DNA of 64,000 bases from Cyclobacterium sp. (GTDB lineage: Bacteria > Bacteroidota > Bacteroidia > Cytophagales > Cyclobacteriaceae). This document shows, one piece after another, positions 62,055-64,000 of the stretch; positions within the stretch are counted from its first letter, which is position 1, and every line of letters starts with the position of its first letter. Below the pieces are notes generated by a model. The model was not told the origin of the DNA. It searched no databases and saw only the letters and a list, made by a program, of their open reading frames with translations. The translations under genes were made by a program, and so were the position numbers. The stretch is taken from positions 1 to 64,000 of the forward strand of contig NZ_JABURL010000027.1 in NCBI RefSeq assembly GCF_014762705.1. Direction: 5' to 3'.

Positions 62055-63299
62055 ATGCGTAAAGTGGGGGGCTCCATATTCATTATTATTCTAATGGCTG
62101 TACTGTTTTTCCTGAACTGGTATGTATACCAGGCTGTGAAAACGGTATTGCCACACAGTATTCTGGCCACAGGTAAAATGATCTATTGGTTAGTTGCCAG
62201 TGGCGTCAGCCTTTGGATAGGTTTTACTTTTTTCACCATCATGCAGGAGGGTAAAATCTCCACCATGTCCCAAAAATCCCTAAACCTTTTTCTTACCATT
62301 TCCGTGACGCAGTTTACCGTTATTCTCTTTCTTTTTGGAGAAGACATATACCGTTCACTGAGTTCTTTGTTCGGTTATATGACATCCTCCGAACCTGGCA
62401 GCAGTGCAGTCCTCCCCTCCCGGAGGAAGTTTGTGAGTCAATTGGCTTTTTCTATAGCAGCCATTCCTTTCACAGGATTTGTCTATGGCATATTCAAAGG
62501 AAAATATGATTTTAGAACGATCCGGAAAACAGTCTTCTTTAAAGATCTACCGGAGGCATTCGATGGATTCACCATCACCCAATTGTCAGATATTCATGCC
62601 GGTAGTTTTACTGATTTTGATGCTGTAAAAAGAGGGGCTGACCTGGCCGCAGCTCAAAACTCAGATCTGTTTGTGTTCACAGGAGATCTGGTAAACCACA
62701 AAGCAGATGAAATTGATCCTATGATTGCATCTTTTGCCCAGATAAAGGCCCCTTTTGGGCAATTTTCCATTTTGGGCAATCATGATTATGGTGATTACAC
62801 TTCCTGGCCAAGCCCTAAAGCCAAACAAGAAAACTTTGATAGGCTTAAAGAAAAACACAAAAAGCTGGGCTATGACCTGCTGTTGGATGAAAGCAGAATT
62901 ATCGAAAAGCAAGGGCAAAGAATCAGGTTGTTGGGTGTAGAAAACTGGGGTGTTGGCTTTCATGCCAAAGGAGATCTGGAAAAATCCCTTGAAAATGTAG
63001 ACAAGGATGAATTCAAAATTTTACTTTCACATGACCCTTCCCATTGGGACGAGCAGGTTAAAAATCATTCCAAAAACATCCATTTGACTTTAAGTGGTCA
63101 TACCCACGGGATGCAGTTTGGTATAGAAACCCCTGTTATCCGCTGGTCTCCTGCCCAATACCGGTATCCTAACTGGGCTGGACTGGCCGAAGAGGCAGGC
63201 AAGTTCCTTTATGTCAACAGGGGCTTTGGCTTCCACGCCTTCTCCGGAAGAGTAGGTATCTGGCCGGAAATTACCGTCATTGAACTAAGAAAGGGTTAA
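62055..63299 (+). CDS. Membrane metallophosphoesterase (YkuE-like)
   Basis: Protein of 414 residues with N-terminal transmembrane helices (about 7-27, 37-60, 75-95 and probably 127-147) and a calcineurin-like phosphoesterase domain (about 165-412). Metal-binding motifs are QLSDIHAG, TGDLVNH, GNHDYGDY, LSHDP and SGHTHGMQFG, all intact. The active site probably faces the periplasm. Related enzymes hydrolyse lipid or cell-envelope phosphoesters. It starts 95 bases after the transglutaminase gene and may or may not belong to that operon. Confidence 0.9.
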   Translation: MRKVGGSIFIIILMAVLFFLNWYVYQAVKTVLPHSILATGKMIYWLVASGVSLWIGFTFFTIMQEGKISTMSQKSLNLFLTISVTQFTVILFLFGEDIYRSLSSLFGYMTSSEPGSSAVLPSRRKFVSQLAFSIAAIPFTGFVYGIFKGKYDFRTIRKTVFFKDLPEAFDGFTITQLSDIHAGSFTDFDAVKRGADLAAAQNSDLFVFTGDLVNHKADEIDPMIASFAQIKAPFGQFSILGNHDYGDYTSWPSPKAKQENFDRLKEKHKKLGYDLLLDESRIIEKQGQRIRLLGVENWGVGFHAKGDLEKSLENVDKDEFKILLSHDPSHWDEQVKNHSKNIHLTLSGHTHGMQFGIETPVIRWSPAQYRYPNWAGLAEEAGKFLYVNRGFGFHAFSGRVGIWPEITVIELRKG

Positions 63300-63389
63300 A
63301 GACCAATTATTGATTGGGTGTCTTGTCGACATTTACCTTGTTAACCTCATTCAAAATATTCGAAAGAGCTGTAATATGACTCAATCATC

Positions 63390-64000
63390 TCAGACAAGCA
63401 CTTTTTTCTTTACCCAGCCTCTAGCCAAAAACCAATAAGCTAAGGGAACAAAATACAACGCAGTAAAGGTACCAATGGTCAATCCTCCAATGACGGAAAA
63501 CACCAGTGGCCGCTGCAAATCTGCACCCAACCCTGCACTAAAAACCACAGGAAGTAAGGCCAGAATGGTAGTTACTGAGGTCATCACTATGGGTTTCAAC
63601 CTGATCTCTCCTGCCATATAAAGGGCTTTTTCCAGAGCTATATCAAGTCCTTCATTGTCTTCGGAATACCTGCTTCTCAACCTGTTGATGGTGTCGATTT
63701 TCAATATGGCATCGTTGACCATGATCCCCAGCATGACCACCAGTCCTATGGCAGACATCACATTCAGGGAAGTACCTGTGAGCCAAAGCACCAAAAAAGC
63801 CCCACCAATCCCCAGGGGAAGGGTAAGCATTACAATCAGTGGCTGCAGGAAATCTTCAAACTGGGCGGCAAGAATAAAATATAGCAATAGAATAGCTACC
63901 AGCAAAATACCCATCAATTGCCTGATGGTTTCTCTGTCCTGAAAGAACTGACCCGTAAAATCGATGGAAAGATTTTTGCCCAGGGCCCATTTTCTTACCT
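63390..64000 (-). CDS. RND efflux transporter, C-terminal part (runs off the window)
   Basis: The C-terminal end of a large inner-membrane pump of the resistance-nodulation-division family; the frame is open to base 64000 and the N-terminal part lies outside. Visible are transmembrane helices beginning GILLVAILLLYFILAAQFED and LTLPLGIGGAFLVLWLTG, and the characteristic GIMVNDAILKIDTINR, then TTILALLPVVFSAGLGADLQ and FSVIGGLTIGTFTALYFVPL. Such pumps export drugs, metals or lipophilic compounds in a proton-driven tripartite complex. The substrate is not readable here. Confidence 0.92.
   Translation of the reverse strand, partial: VRKWALGKNLSIDFTGQFFQDRETIRQLMGILLVAILLLYFILAAQFEDFLQPLIVMLTLPLGIGGAFLVLWLTGTSLNVMSAIGLVVMLGIMVNDAILKIDTINRLRSRYSEDNEGLDIALEKALYMAGEIRLKPIVMTSVTTILALLPVVFSAGLGADLQRPLVFSVIGGLTIGTFTALYFVPLAYWFLARGWVKKKVLV

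Overview
The window looks like chromosomal DNA from a member of the Bacteroidota, most likely order Cytophagales (Cyclobacteriaceae-like). The support is: two secreted proteins with type IX secretion (Por) C-terminal sorting tails; a CarboxypepD_reg/TonB-dependent receptor; phylum-typical families (IPExxxVDY, DUF3078, DUF5687, PorV/PorQ-like, a BlaR1-like protein with a TonB-like tail); promoters of the TTG-N18-20-TAnnTTTG type; and few Shine-Dalgarno sequences. No rRNA, tRNA, CRISPR array, prophage or insertion sequence was recognised by eye.

Layout. 1-13.6 kb is loosely packed accessory DNA: a leucine-rich-repeat lipoprotein, a repeat-rich gap (1895-2842), a BlaI/BlaR1-like pair with a palindromic operator over its promoter, an orphan response regulator, a TonB-dependent receptor, a membrane protein/winged-helix pair, a remnant gene and a Cu-Zn superoxide dismutase. 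13.9-23.7 kb holds a ureidoglycolate-lyase-like protein, two type IX secretion cargoes, an M16 peptidase/O-methyltransferase/LysM transglycosylase operon and a DUF3078 protein. 23.7-34.8 kb holds dnaX split at an A10 run, an acetyltransferase, an ABC exporter pair, a SorAB-like sulfite dehydrogenase, a YidR-like protein and a GH31 glycosidase. 34.9-51 kb is dense housekeeping DNA: typA, pfkA, miaA, a receiver/HPt phosphorelay operon with a PhnP-like hydrolase and an RqcH-like protein, pyk, acpP-fabF-rnc, nadE, lgt, yidD. 50.5-55 kb carries three outer-membrane proteins in a row. 55-64 kb carries mscL, an oligopeptidase B, an Anbu proteasome-like operon, a metallophosphoesterase and the end of an RND pump that runs off the window.

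Two systems stand out. First, dnaX (minus strand, 23674-25412): the zero frame stops right after ten consecutive A residues, and a -1 shift or one added A opens a C-terminal domain. This is the arrangement expected for programmed frameshifting or transcriptional slippage that gives short and long clamp-loader subunits. Second, 57880-61959 encodes a circularly permuted ATP-grasp ligase, an alpha-E protein, the Anbu peptidase and a transglutaminase-fold protein in tight succession. This known but biochemically unexplained gene set has been proposed to make and process a peptide product or protein tag.
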